Origin: Salinimicrobium sp035607535
Lineage (GTDB): Bacteria; Bacteroidota; Bacteroidia; Flavobacteriales; Flavobacteriaceae
DNA length: 64,000 bases
Direction: 5' to 3'
NCBI RefSeq assembly: GCF_035607535.1
Contig: NZ_JAYDZX010000017.1
Span: forward strand, 310,001 to 374,000
Shown: positions 45,043 through 53,449 of the stretch, one piece after another
Position numbering within the stretch: position 1 is the stretch's first letter
Layout of the letters: every line of letters starts with the position of its first letter
Position numbers and translations under genes: made by a program
The notes under the pieces: model-generated
The model's database searches: none
What the model was told of the DNA's origin: nothing
The model's input: the letters and a program-made list of their open reading frames with translations, nothing else

Positions 45043-45730
45043 AAGTACGAGGTACGAAGGACGAATGTTTTTTGTCATTCAGAGCGAAGCTTTTGCGTAG
45101 CATAGGATCTCCTGCAATCTCCGTTTCCCGCAGATATACAGAATCCCGCTAAGTTACCTTCCAAAAAGGCTTTTTTCAGCACCTCTTTCCGGTGGCTAAC
45201 CTCCGACCACTGCTCTCTTTCTTTGTCTTTTAGAGCGAAGCCTTTGCGGAGCGAAGAATCTCATTGGATCTCTCTTTCCCGCCGATCTCGCAGATATCCG
45301 CTGAAGACATTTTCTAAAGAAGAGAAACCTGTCCCGTAGGGACAAGAGATCGGTAAAGAAATAATAGGATAGAACTATATAGACCCGTACGGACCATAGG
45401 TGTTCATATTGAATAAAATCGTAGTAGAACTCAGGGAAATGGTAACTCGTATCCTACAACTGCTAATCATCAGACGGCAACAGGCAAACCTTGAAAAACC
45501 TTCCGCAGAATTAGCTGTCAAAAATGTCTTTTTCAACATGTATTTTTTCCTTTGAATAAAAAAGCATTATGGAGACGACAAATGGATGACGCATGAAGTG
45601 TCAGACTGAGCCGCCGACAGGCGAAAAGTCGTAGTCCTTTTGGAATGAAATATTTAATTACCAGTATTTCAGTCCTTCCTCTTATTCAAGAGAGGCTAAT
45701 CTTTCCTTCGGTCGAGCTTAGCTCTTTAAG
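45043..45730. repeat. Gene-free stretch rich in repeats, including REP-like elements
   Basis: Seen in order: gtacgaggtacgaaggacga (45052-45064 region), gtcattcagagcgaagcttt (45077-45100), tttcccgcagatatacaga (45122-45140), tttcccgccgatctcgcaga (45280-45300), the REP gtcccgtagggac (45331-45343) with cggtaaagaaataataggat after it, and a decayed second copy, gacccgtacggacc (45382-45395). The gtcccgtagggac element also borders the transposase at 49751. No gene is seen. Confidence 0.65.
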
Positions 45731-46042
45731 TTAATCTTCATGCTCTTTTTCTCTCTTGTACCTGTTTCGCGAATATTTAATTAACTTTTCCCACTCCTCT
45801 TCAATAAGTGCTGCTTTTTTATTTCGACTCCAACCTTTGATCTGTTTCTCTACCAGTATGGCCTGATTAGGATCTGTGAACTGCTCAAACCATTTCAAAA
45901 CTACAGGTCTCCTTTTAAAAGTAAATGCATTCACATCATAGCCACGGTTATGTTCCATTATTCTCTTCTCAAGATTTGAAGTAAAGCCTGTGTAAAATGA
46001 CTTTTCTGAACATTTGAGGATGTAGACGTAATAAAATTTCAT
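45731..46042 (-). CDS. GIY-YIG nuclease superfamily protein (YhbQ/URI-like)
   Basis: A 103-residue single-domain protein: MKFYYVYILKCSEKSFYTGFTSNLEKRIMEHN, quoted in parts as YVYILKC (GIY side), FYTGFTSNLEKRIMEHN (YIG side with catalytic Arg), then AILVEKQIKGWSRNKKAALI, with the conserved Glu (VEKQIKGW). The longer frame to 46120 reads repeat sequence and is rejected. Stand-alone proteins of this kind are widespread in Bacteroidota; cellular role uncertain (DNA repair or selfish element). It sits in a repeat-rich zone. Confidence 0.88.
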   Translation of the reverse strand: MKFYYVYILKCSEKSFYTGFTSNLEKRIMEHNRGYDVNAFTFKRRPVVLKWFEQFTDPNQAILVEKQIKGWSRNKKAALIEEEWEKLIKYSRNRYKREKEHED

Positions 46043-46222
46043 TAGAGGAAGATATGTAAAAATAAGATAACGAGCGCTTCGACTCATCCTCCCTGCGGTC
46101 GGGCTCAGCGTGACATTCAAGTTAAACCTACAGCTTTTTTCCCTCTAGTTACCAACCTTCAGAAAAAAATCTACATTTATTGTAATATTTTGCAACACGG
46201 CGATTTTCCTGTCGTCTTTAAA

Positions 46223-46795
46223 GTGAAACCCAACCAAACTGAAGTTATTTTGATACAACATCAATTAATAGAGGCTTGCAAACAGAATGACCGCAGGGCG
46301 CAGCTCAAGCTTTATAACAAGTATTGCGACGGCATGTACTATGTGGCTCAGAGGTTCATCAATGATCCGTTTGAAGCTGAAGATGCCATGCAGGAGGCTT
46401 TTATCAAAGCCTTTGAGAAGCTGGCGCAGTTCACCGGAGAGGTATCGTTTGGTGCCTGGCTAAAGAGGATTGTGATCAACAAATGCCTCGATAAACTAAA
46501 AGCCCGTAAACTGGAAACAGTAGCTGTGAATGAGCAGATCCTGGGGACGGTAGAAGAGGAAGATAACTGGAATGTGGATGACGGGATAGGACTCGAAGAT
46601 GTAAAGAAAACTATGGAAGAGCTGCCCGAAAAGTACAGATATCCACTGATGTTGTACCTGGTTGAAGGTTATGATCACGAAGAAATTTCAGAAATATTAA
46701 ATATCTCGCAGGTAGCCTCCAGGACCCTGGTGCACCGCGGAAATAAAAAACTACAGGAAGAACTTAAAGTTAAAAAAGATGGCACAGGATATTAG
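46223..46795 (+). CDS. ECF-type RNA polymerase sigma factor
   Basis: About 190 residues with region 2 (LKLYNKYCDGMYYVAQRFI and EDAMQEAFIKAFEKL) and region 4 (LPEKYRYPLMLYLVEGYDHEEISEILNIS and RTLVHRGNKKLQEEL, quoted in parts). No ATG start is available upstream of region 2; the GTG at 46223 (KPNQTEVILIQ) is my choice, while a TTG at 46190 overlaps a tattttg promoter-like box and a TTG at 46250 is also possible. The stop lies 17 nt inside the next gene. It probably directs the three-gene operon it heads, answering an envelope signal sensed by the membrane partner. Confidence 0.85.
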   Translation: MKPNQTEVILIQHQLIEACKQNDRRAQLKLYNKYCDGMYYVAQRFINDPFEAEDAMQEAFIKAFEKLAQFTGEVSFGAWLKRIVINKCLDKLKARKLETVAVNEQILGTVEEEDNWNVDDGIGLEDVKKTMEELPEKYRYPLMLYLVEGYDHEEISEILNISQVASRTLVHRGNKKLQEELKVKKDGTGY

Positions 46796-47396
46796 AAAGA
46801 TGTTGCAGGAAGACAGATCGTTGCCTTCCAAACCCCCAAAAGGACATCAAAAAAGATTTGAGGCAAGGCTGGAAAAGGCGTTTCCACAGGAAGAGCAGGA
46901 AAGCTCCTCTAACAGGAATTTCTTTTTCCTCAAAATAGCTGCAGTCCTTGTAGTGGTACTGGGAGCTGGATTTTTCTTCCTCAACCGGGAGGCTGAATTC
47001 ACAGGGCCACAAGTTACCGATGCTCCTGTTGAGGATGAGCTTAATTCTTCAGAAGAGATTCCGGTAACTAAAGAATATCAGTTAAGCGATGAATCTCCCG
47101 AATTCAAGAAGATAGAAGATTTCTACCTGGCAAGCTTGAATATTGAACTGGCCAAACTGGAAGTGAATGACACCAATAAGGCCCTGGTGGATTCTTTTAT
47201 GAAGCAATTGGCAGGACTGGATGAAGAATACAAAAAGCTGAATGCCGAGATCAACGAAACCGGACTTTCAGAAAGCAGTGTGGAAGCATTGATCTCCAAC
47301 CTGCAGCTTAGACTGGAACTACTATATAAACTGAAGAACAAAATCAAAGATATCAATCAATCAAAAATCAAAGAAAATGAAAACTATCAGGCTTAA
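46779..47396 (+). CDS. Single-pass membrane protein, probable anti-sigma partner
   Basis: A 205-residue protein. The basic cytoplasmic N terminus (residues 1-47; RKMLQEDRSLPSKPPKGHQKRF) is followed by one membrane helix at about 48-68 (FFFLKIAAVLVVVLGAGFFF). The outer domain is acidic and strongly helical (KKIEDFYLASLNIELAKLE, LISNLQLRLELLYKLKNKI), suggesting a coiled coil. There is no zinc-binding ASD motif. The position directly after an ECF sigma gene, with a 17-nt overlap, and the topology make an anti-sigma role likely. It overlaps the next gene by 20 nt. Confidence 0.75.
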   Translation: MAQDIRKMLQEDRSLPSKPPKGHQKRFEARLEKAFPQEEQESSSNRNFFFLKIAAVLVVVLGAGFFFLNREAEFTGPQVTDAPVEDELNSSEEIPVTKEYQLSDESPEFKKIEDFYLASLNIELAKLEVNDTNKALVDSFMKQLAGLDEEYKKLNAEINETGLSESSVEALISNLQLRLELLYKLKNKIKDINQSKIKENENYQA

Positions 47397-48774
47397 AACT
47401 GCGATCATTGCGCTCCTTTGTGCGACTACGGCACTGGCGCAGACAAGCAAACACAATAAAACCTATAAGACAAATAAAGATGTGACTGTGAACATCGATG
47501 CGCGCCACACTCTGGTGAATGTTGAATACTGGGATCAAAACCAGGTACAGGTTTCGGCTTATCTTGAAGGAGGGGAGGAGAACAAGAACAAATCCCTCGA
47601 TTCCTGGAAATTTGACGTCAATGCATCGGCTTCAGAAGTGAAGATAAATTCTCAAGCTACACCAGGTGGACCGGGTGATTTTAATATGGCTTCACTTCAG
47701 GCTCCTATGGCAAAATTGACAGAAATGATAGGACCACTCACTCAGGCAATGGGTCCGCTACTGGAAAATCTTTCCGGTAATCCACTTCCGCCGGAATTCT
47801 ATTCGAGCATGGGAGAGATCCATTTCGATTATGAGCAATACCAGAAGGAGGGTGACAAATATATTGAGAAGTTTGAACAGCGAATTGAAAAGAATTTTGG
47901 TAAAGACTTCGAAAAAGCAATGGAGGAGTGGGCTCAGAATTTTGAAAAAGATTCAGCCTTGTGGAAGAGCCATGAGAAGAAAATGGAAGCCTGGGGTGAG
48001 GACTTCGGGAAAAAGATGGAAGCCTGGGGTGAATCCTTTGGGAAAGACATGGAGAAATGGGGTGAATCCTTTGGAAAAGAAATGGAGGCCTGGGCTGCCG
48101 ATATAGAGAAACAGGCAAAAGCACAGGAAGCAAAAACAGGAAAAAAGGTGATCATTCTAAAAGACCACTCCTCTGCTAAAAAAGTTCTGCAGGTTAAAAT
48201 GCCCCGGGATGGACAGCTTAAACTGAACGTTCGCCACGGAGAAGTGAAGCTGGCAGGTACTACTAACAATTTGCGAGGTGAGGTTTCTCACTCTAAATTT
48301 AGTGCATCAGAGATCGGCGGAAAAAATACAAATCTTAAAGTGGCTTATTCCCCGGTGATGATCAGGAATTGGAAATATGGGGTTCTGAATGCAGCTTATG
48401 TACAGGAATTGAAAATCGAAAAGGCTGAAAGTCTGAAGCTGGATTGCAATGCCAGTGATGTACATATTAGAGAGCTGGGAGAGACGGGAATCCTCGCAGG
48501 AACTTTCGGTGAATTGAGAATTGATAAGGTAGCACCTAATTTCAAGAACCTGGATATCACATTAGAAAATTCAGATCTCGTGTTGGATCTTCCGGAGAGT
48601 GCTTTTAATTTCACATACAACGGGACGAACAGCGAAGTAGCATATCCCAAAGGATTGAAGCTTACTTCCAGTAATTCCTATGACAATCAAAAGCTGAAAG
48701 GTTATTACGGTAATCAAAATGCAGGTGCCACAATAAATATTCATGCGAAATTCAGCGAAGTAAACTTGAAGTAA
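47377..48774 (+). CDS. Secreted DUF4097-like beta-helical protein with an 11-residue repeat insert
   Basis: A 465-residue protein with signal peptide (MKTIRLKTAIIALLCATTALAQ). Residues about 30-95 and 255-465 are beta-rich, with repeated strands (VTVNIDARHTLVNVEYWD, LKLNVRHGEVKLAG, LKLDCNASDVHIREL, LDITLENSDLVLDLP) as in the adhesin-like DUF4097 family. Between them is a helical insert. Residues 201-244 are four near-identical 11-mers (KKMEAWGEDFG, KKMEAWGESFG, KDMEKWGESFG, KEMEAWAADIE), and 180-190 is a weaker one. A hendecad period predicts an amphipathic or coiled-coil rod. It is the last gene of the sigma operon and may be its output or signal. No function is known to me. Confidence 0.75.
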   Translation: MKTIRLKTAIIALLCATTALAQTSKHNKTYKTNKDVTVNIDARHTLVNVEYWDQNQVQVSAYLEGGEENKNKSLDSWKFDVNASASEVKINSQATPGGPGDFNMASLQAPMAKLTEMIGPLTQAMGPLLENLSGNPLPPEFYSSMGEIHFDYEQYQKEGDKYIEKFEQRIEKNFGKDFEKAMEEWAQNFEKDSALWKSHEKKMEAWGEDFGKKMEAWGESFGKDMEKWGESFGKEMEAWAADIEKQAKAQEAKTGKKVIILKDHSSAKKVLQVKMPRDGQLKLNVRHGEVKLAGTTNNLRGEVSHSKFSASEIGGKNTNLKVAYSPVMIRNWKYGVLNAAYVQELKIEKAESLKLDCNASDVHIRELGETGILAGTFGELRIDKVAPNFKNLDITLENSDLVLDLPESAFNFTYNGTNSEVAYPKGLKLTSSNSYDNQKLKGYYGNQNAGATINIHAKFSEVNLK

Positions 48775-48797
48775 TTATTTTTGGCAAAAAGATCTTA

Positions 48798-49493
48798 ATG
48801 CCAAATCCTAATTTCTTAACCGGCCTCACCTCAGGATTTACGCCTGTGATTGATGCCGGTTTTTCTTTTGATCGATATCGACATGTTGACCTGTCGGTGA
48901 ACAATGCTGAATTATCTCAGGCACAGCTGGATTCTCCTGAAGCTATGCAGGAGTATCTAAATGAATTTCTTCGGAAGAAAGGCGGAACGATTGCCTGGGG
49001 AGGCTATAACGAACATCGCGGACTCTACAAGCGCAGCGGACTTTTTTCTGCTGCTGAAGAGGAAGGATTGATAAGGAACAGGCACATAGGTATAGATGTC
49101 TGGGCACCTGCAGGAACAGCCATTTTGGCAGTGCTAAATGGGAGGATCCATAGTTTCAAAGACAATAACAACTTTGGGGACTATGGACCTACAATTATCC
49201 TTGAACATGAATCTGAAGCCGGAAAATTCTATACTTTATATGGTCACCTCCAAAGAAAGTCCTTAGAGCACTTACAGGTAGGGCAGGAGGTAAAGCAGGG
49301 CGAGCGAATCGCGTCTTTGGGTGATGCTTCAGAAAACGGCAACTACGCGCCACATCTTCATTTCCAAATTATTCTTGACCTGCAGGGTAAAGAGGGAGAT
49401 TATCCGGGAGTGTCAAATACGAAAGATTTAGAATTTTATCTCAACAATTGCCCTGATCCTGGGTTGTTGTTGAAGATTGATAAGATCAATTAG
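48798..49493 (+). CDS. M23 family metallopeptidase (LytM domain)
   Basis: A 231-residue protein. The LytM domain has zinc motif HIGIDVWAPAGTAI (H and D), TLYGHLQRKSLE and the second motif YAPHLHFQI (HLH), so the three ligands and catalytic His are present. No signal peptide or membrane segment is seen; the N-terminal 60 residues (TSGFTPVIDAGFSFDRYRH) precede the fold. A start slightly upstream or leaderless export cannot be excluded. Related proteins in Bacteroidota are often annotated as peptidases without a signal. It follows the sigma operon by 23 nt and may be its fourth member. Confidence 0.85.
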   Translation: MPNPNFLTGLTSGFTPVIDAGFSFDRYRHVDLSVNNAELSQAQLDSPEAMQEYLNEFLRKKGGTIAWGGYNEHRGLYKRSGLFSAAEEEGLIRNRHIGIDVWAPAGTAILAVLNGRIHSFKDNNNFGDYGPTIILEHESEAGKFYTLYGHLQRKSLEHLQVGQEVKQGERIASLGDASENGNYAPHLHFQIILDLQGKEGDYPGVSNTKDLEFYLNNCPDPGLLLKIDKIN

Positions 49494-49750
49494 GCATGAT
49501 ATCTCAATGGTTGAAAAGAATACAAAGATGATAGGCTCGTAGGAACCGTCTATAGGTAAAAAGTATAATAATAGAAAAACACTGGGCCGACAGGCAAGGA
49601 ATACTATTATGGAATTTTTCCAAAATGGAATATCCCGCACTTGTAGACACGGATAAAAAAATTTCTAATCAATTTCTCTAAATTGTTTCTTTTGCAACTT
49701 ATTTTAGAAAGATTAGGAAAGTAATATTTTATTAGCAGGATGATTCAATT
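49494..49750. other. Gene-free stretch with decayed REP sequence
   Basis: ggctcgtaggaaccgtctat and aggtaaaaagtataataata (49532-49575) match the flank of the REP at 49751 (ctatctataggtaaaaaagt). This appears to be an older copy of the same element. Nothing else was recognised. Confidence 0.5.
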
Positions 49751-50370
49751 GTCCCGTAGGGACTATCTATAGGTAAAAAAGTATAATAGAAGATAGGCAC
49801 TGTGCCTTTAGGTACAGGATGTGATTATTTTGGTGCCTGAAATATAAATTGTCTATCAAATTCAACTTCATGAACTTTTAAAAGCTTTAGATATTCTTCC
49901 TGAAATGATTCCATTTTATGATGCTCCTTTTGATTCTGAATATAACGTATCACCCTTGGCAATTGGATTTTGGAATAGGAAAAGGCACCATATCCTGCCT
50001 GCCAGGAAAATCTTCCTGGAACCATTCTTTTGTTGTTTATCCATTTAGAGGAATTTTGTTTAACTTCTTTCATCAAATCGGCTAGAGATTGGGTGGGCCG
50101 CATCCCGAACAAAATATGTATATGATCGGGCATTCCATTTATCTGTAGCACCTTATGTCCGTTGTTTTGAATTATACCTGTTATATACCTATACAATTCC
50201 TCTTCCCAATCAGATTTGATTAGGCTTTGCCGATTTTGTACGGCAAAGATGGCCTGGATGTGGATTTGTGTGTAGGTATTTGCCATAATATCAGCTCATA
50301 TCCCGTACCTAAAGGCACGGTAAAAAAAATTAATCTAATCCTTCTACTCAAAGGTGGTCCCTACCGGGAC
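49751..50370. mobile_element. REP-associated transposase (RAYT) element with paired inverted ends
   Basis: The left end has two palindromes: gtcccgtagggac (49751-49763) and actgtgcctttaggtacagg (49800-49819). The right end has them in mirrored order: cccgtacctaaaggcacgg (50302-50320) and ggtccctaccgggac (50356-50370). Read from outside inward, each end is GTCCCGgTAGGGAC, about 35 bp, then GTGCCTTTAGGTAC, a ~68-bp imperfect terminal inverted repeat. The transposase gene fills the middle. Such structure is known for REP/RAYT systems. Confidence 0.75.
49825..50286 (-). CDS. REP-associated tyrosine transposase (Y1_Tnp, IS200-like)
   Basis: A 153-residue HUH-type transposase, apparently intact. 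The HUH motif is GMPDHIHILFGMRP at about residues 51-64; the catalytic Tyr is in YGAFSYSKIQL near residue 104, followed by VIRYIQNQKEHH. The C terminus EEYLKLLKVHEVEFDRQFIF is typical of the Bacteroidota branch. It nicks single-stranded DNA at REP hairpins. The gene ends exactly where the left palindrome cluster begins. It reads toward lower coordinates. Confidence 0.93.
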   Translation of the reverse strand: MANTYTQIHIQAIFAVQNRQSLIKSDWEEELYRYITGIIQNNGHKVLQINGMPDHIHILFGMRPTQSLADLMKEVKQNSSKWINNKRMVPGRFSWQAGYGAFSYSKIQLPRVIRYIQNQKEHHKMESFQEEYLKLLKVHEVEFDRQFIFQAPK

Positions 50371-50467
50371 AAAAGAAAGATGAAAAGAATTTACAAGAAT
50401 ACCGGAAATCGTGACGGCTTTAGCCAAATTCAATAATAATTAAAAGAACCTCCCAAAACTACCCTTT

Positions 50468-51052
50468 TCACCCGACCTTTACCCGCTCAATCGTCTGCGG
50501 ATCTTTTAATGGTACCCGGATAAGGGTTTGATCCCAAACCAGGTTAAAATTAATTAGCCCCTGTTTTTCTTCAAAGTAAATCGTGAATTGCTCAACAGGA
50601 TTTTCCAGTTTTCTCACCGGCACCTCTACTGTTAAAACGTCGTATTCCGGAATGCGGGAGGGGAGCTTATCGGCGGTGATGCCCCAGGGGTACATTTCGG
50701 AATTAAAGATCACCTTCCATGACTCCGGCCCCGGAATGGTCCATAATGTATAGGTGCCCGCAGGGAGAGGGGAGCCATCAATCAAAATATCTTTGGAGGT
50801 GTAAAAGGTTGTTGCTTCGTTTGCACCCGTGCGCCAGACTACATTATACGGTACCAGTGCGCCGAAGATCTCTCTGCCTTTCTTATAGGGACGGTTGTAG
50901 AAAACCTCCAGCTCCAGATCTCCACTGCTAAACTCTACCGTATCTTCAGGACTAAAGGACTTGGTGTTGTTCTTATAGATGATATAGGTGAGCATTACTG
51001 CTCCCAACACAATAAAGAATCCTAAAAAGCTTTTTTTAATAGCACTTTGCAT
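50468..51052 (-). CDS. DUF2911 domain protein, membrane-anchored
   Basis: A 194-residue protein with an N-terminal anchor (FLGFFIVLGAVMLTYIIY, residues 9-26) and a beta-rich domain outside. DUF2911 motifs are NRPYKKGREIFGALVPYNVVWRTGANEAT, quoted in part as GREIFGALVPYN and WRTGANEAT, followed by PLPAGTYTLWTIP and NFNLVWDQT. The family is common in Bacteroidota; function unknown. It is monocistronic. Confidence 0.88.
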   Translation of the reverse strand: MQSAIKKSFLGFFIVLGAVMLTYIIYKNNTKSFSPEDTVEFSSGDLELEVFYNRPYKKGREIFGALVPYNVVWRTGANEATTFYTSKDILIDGSPLPAGTYTLWTIPGPESWKVIFNSEMYPWGITADKLPSRIPEYDVLTVEVPVRKLENPVEQFTIYFEEKQGLINFNLVWDQTLIRVPLKDPQTIERVKVG

Positions 51053-51469
51053 ACTCTAAGGTAAACAATTTCCAGGCCAGCATTTTTAAGGAATAAGGTT
51101 TAATGACTAAGGTTTAACTAGAAAAATAAACTCTGTGAAATGAACAGCTAACTTCGCTGGTGGGTGCAGCATATCTGGCAGTTAAGGTGGTGATGAAAGA
51201 ACCTGCTCCAAAAAGGGCAAATTCCAATGGAGTGTTACATGAGAATAGGTGCAATAAACCAAAGACAATAGATCTATTGTTGTTCTATAACATATTTGAG
51301 AGGGAGCTGGTAGGAGTCGCTGCAAAGAAAAAATTTCATAAAGAAGCAGAGGGGGAGTAAGAGACCTAAACCAGAACTAAACCTCCTTTTAAAATAAATG
51401 TTTCAGGAGCTTACAAGCACTTTTGCAATTGAAAAGAAATAGTTCCTGTAGCAAGGTTCATGGACAGCA
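51053..51469. other. Gene-free stretch
   Basis: A 66-residue plus-strand frame at 51160-51360 has no signal, family motif or promoter and is not called. A short stretch near 51095-51120 (taatgactaaggtttaact) looks like a weak word repeat. Nothing else was recognised. Confidence 0.4.
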
Positions 51470-51496
51470 ATAAAAAACCCCTTTTAGGGGCTTTTG
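51470..51496 (-). terminator. Terminator of the iron-related genes
   Basis: On the minus strand the stem is AAGCCCC / GGGGTTTT with a TAAAA loop and a following run of T. It lies 25 nt after the DUF2383 gene. Confidence 0.75.
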
Positions 51497-51520
51497 GAAA
51501 ATACATAGTTGGTAGAGAGA

Positions 51521-52018
51521 CTACATTGCCTTTAGTTTACGCACTCTCGGCCTGTTTTGAGGATCCAAAGCTTCCTCGCCCGATTCATACTTCAGGCATT
51601 TCTGTACTGCACTCTCAATAGTCTCTTTTTGCTTCTTCAGGATTTTTAGAATTTCCTTCGGTAGCGTTTTAGCTTCCAGCAGCTCGTTGTATAGTTCCAG
51701 ATTTTCCTCGTCTTTTTTTCTGCATTTTTTCAGCAGTTTTAGAGGCTTGGTCTTCACAAGGGCTTTTCTCTCCTGCCGCCAGTCGCGGTCGAGATTTCCT
51801 TTTTGAACCCATTCTTTGGCGGGCTCTACCCCGGCCTGTACCAGCTGTTCAGAAATTTCATAGCTAAAGCGGTTCCTATTGACAGTCTCGTGATTGAAAA
51901 ATCGCTTCAATTCAACTTGCTGTACATCTTCGCCAGCGTTATAATAAATACGCTCTGCTTCAAAACTTTCCGTAAGCAGCCAATTCAACTTCTTAAATTT
52001 TGAGTAACGATCTTCCAT
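51521..52018 (-). CDS. DUF2383-like (PA2169 family) four-helix-bundle protein
   Basis: A 165-residue helical protein without signal or membrane segment. The pattern KFKKLNWLLTESFEAERIYYNAGEDV, quoted in part as LNWLLTESFEAERIYYNA, then LKRFFNHETVNRNRFSYEI and WRQERKALV, and a final helix KQKETIESAVQKC follow the PA2169/DUF2383 bundle, a ferritin-like fold with Glu residues (E18/E20-type and E44) placed on helices. Whether it binds metal is not shown. It lies 147 nt after the VIT1-type transporter gene and before a terminator. Confidence 0.7.
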   Translation of the reverse strand: MEDRYSKFKKLNWLLTESFEAERIYYNAGEDVQQVELKRFFNHETVNRNRFSYEISEQLVQAGVEPAKEWVQKGNLDRDWRQERKALVKTKPLKLLKKCRKKDEENLELYNELLEAKTLPKEILKILKKQKETIESAVQKCLKYESGEEALDPQNRPRVRKLKAM

Positions 52019-52165
52019 AGTTAGTGTCTTTATGGTTCGAAGATAATTACAGAACCGGATTCCTCTCTGCCAAGCAATTGTTAAATCGCTGATTTTTAAT
52101 AGAATATTCAGTAAAATTTAAGAATATGAAAGGTGCTGTTAAGAAATTGGATACATGGAATCTTC

Positions 52166-52897
52166 CTACAGCGCCACAAACATTTTTTCAAGAACATCTC
52201 CCACAAAATAAGCAAGAAAGGCAGCCAATCCGCCCAATAATAAGGTCTCGACAATACCCCACAAGACATTCTTTTCAGTCACTATACTTTTAAGGCTTCC
52301 TACTATAGCCAAAGCCACTCCCGTTAAGACGCAGGAATAAAGAAAAAGGTCTTGCTGAATGGAAGGTCCCGTGCCTGTGAACACATAGGAGAGTAAGGGA
52401 ACGGAACCTACTACAACAAAACTGAAAAAAGTCATTCCTGCTGTTTTCCAGGGAGCTTTATCGCTTTTCACCATCTCCAGTTCTTCCTTCATCATGGTAT
52501 CCACCCAAATATCCTTGTCGGCTGTAATCACGGCTACAACCTGTTCCAGTAGTTCGCCCTGAAAGCCTTTAGCAGAGTAGATATCTCTTATTTCCTGGAT
52601 CTCCTTTTCCCGCAGATTTTCAATTTCCCAGTATTCAACCTGCTTATGCCTTTCAAATGTATCTCTTTCTGCTTTAGTGGAAAAAAAATTGCCGACGCTC
52701 ATGGAAAAGCCGTCGGCAATAAGATTGGCAAGTCCCAAAATGATTACCACCTCAATTCCCAGGCTGGCACCTTCGGCTCCCGCAACAACGGCGAAAGTAG
52801 TTATAGCGCCGTCAATGCCACCGTAAACGAACTCAGAAATATATTCTTTGTTGAAAAAGAAGATCTTTTCGCGGGAATGAAGTTGAGTTTCCTTCAT
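52166..52897 (-). CDS. VIT1/CCC1-family iron/manganese transporter
   Basis: A 243-residue membrane protein. The VIT1 signature FVYGGIDGAITTFAVVAGA lies at residues about 22-40, followed by GLANLIADGFSMSVGNFFSTKAERD, the second helix with metal-path Asp and Met. A cytoplasmic Glu-rich metal-binding region (EYWEIENLREKEIQEIRDIY, then MKEELEMVKSD) and three further membrane helices follow. The family moves Fe2+ or Mn2+ out of the cytoplasm. It is 21 nt downstream of the P19-like gene, so the two are co-transcribed. Confidence 0.92.
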   Translation of the reverse strand: MKETQLHSREKIFFFNKEYISEFVYGGIDGAITTFAVVAGAEGASLGIEVVIILGLANLIADGFSMSVGNFFSTKAERDTFERHKQVEYWEIENLREKEIQEIRDIYSAKGFQGELLEQVVAVITADKDIWVDTMMKEELEMVKSDKAPWKTAGMTFFSFVVVGSVPLLSYVFTGTGPSIQQDLFLYSCVLTGVALAIVGSLKSIVTEKNVLWGIVETLLLGGLAAFLAYFVGDVLEKMFVAL

Positions 52898-52918
52898 TTG
52901 GTTAGAATTGGCAGATTT

Positions 52919-53449
52919 TTATTCGGGACCGTGAGGTTCTCTCCCGGTTTCCATCTCGATCTCGATCTCCACATTCACATCTTTTTCGTACCGCTTGCCT
53001 TTAATCTCGTCATGCCTGTGGAATTCGGGAGCGGGGATCTCCAGTTGGACCCTGTATTTCCCTTCCTTCGGAATTTTAAAGAAAGCCCCGTAGTGAAGCA
53101 GGAAAGGATGCCACAGAAGTGGAAAATCTGTTTCAATGATCTGCTTCCCGTCTTCATCCAGTACCTTTCCGCGGATCTTTAGCCCCGGAATAAATCTTTT
53201 GTCCTTTTTATCTCTTACCACCACCTCCAGGTGTGTATTAAAGCCTTCTTTGGGAGTTTTCCACTCCAGTTTTCCGGCCTCGAGCTGGTAAGTGCCTTCA
53301 GCCTCTTCCGAAGCGAGGCTAATGATGTAGTCATCCACCTCCTTCTCGGCGTGGTTATCGATTTCTTTCATATAATCCAGGGCTGCGGAATATGCTTTCC
53401 CCTGATCTTCGGCCAGTTTAATCTTTTTTTGGTTGTCTTCAATTTCCAT
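52919..53449 (-). CDS. Cytoplasmic P19/Tp34-like probable iron-binding protein
   Basis: A 176-residue protein with no signal peptide. After a helical N terminus (residues 1-50), residues 70-165 form a beta sandwich resembling the iron-binding P19/Tp34 family: H73-L-E75 (NTHLEVVV), FIPGLKIRGKVLDEDGK, FPLLWHPFLLHYGAFF with H114 and H119-Y-G, and PAPEFHRHDE with H144 and H146. P19 uses H-x-E and H-Y-G histidines for Cu/Fe sites. The usual family members are periplasmic, so a leaderless version with a helical N-terminal extension is unusual. Its partner is a VIT1-type transporter 21 nt downstream. Confidence 0.6.
   Translation of the reverse strand: MEIEDNQKKIKLAEDQGKAYSAALDYMKEIDNHAEKEVDDYIISLASEEAEGTYQLEAGKLEWKTPKEGFNTHLEVVVRDKKDKRFIPGLKIRGKVLDEDGKQIIETDFPLLWHPFLLHYGAFFKIPKEGKYRVQLEIPAPEFHRHDEIKGKRYEKDVNVEIEIEMETGREPHGPE

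Noticed and set aside
51160..51360. 66-residue plus-strand frame
   Set aside because: No recognisable motif, signal or promoter; composition fits chance opening in gene-free DNA.
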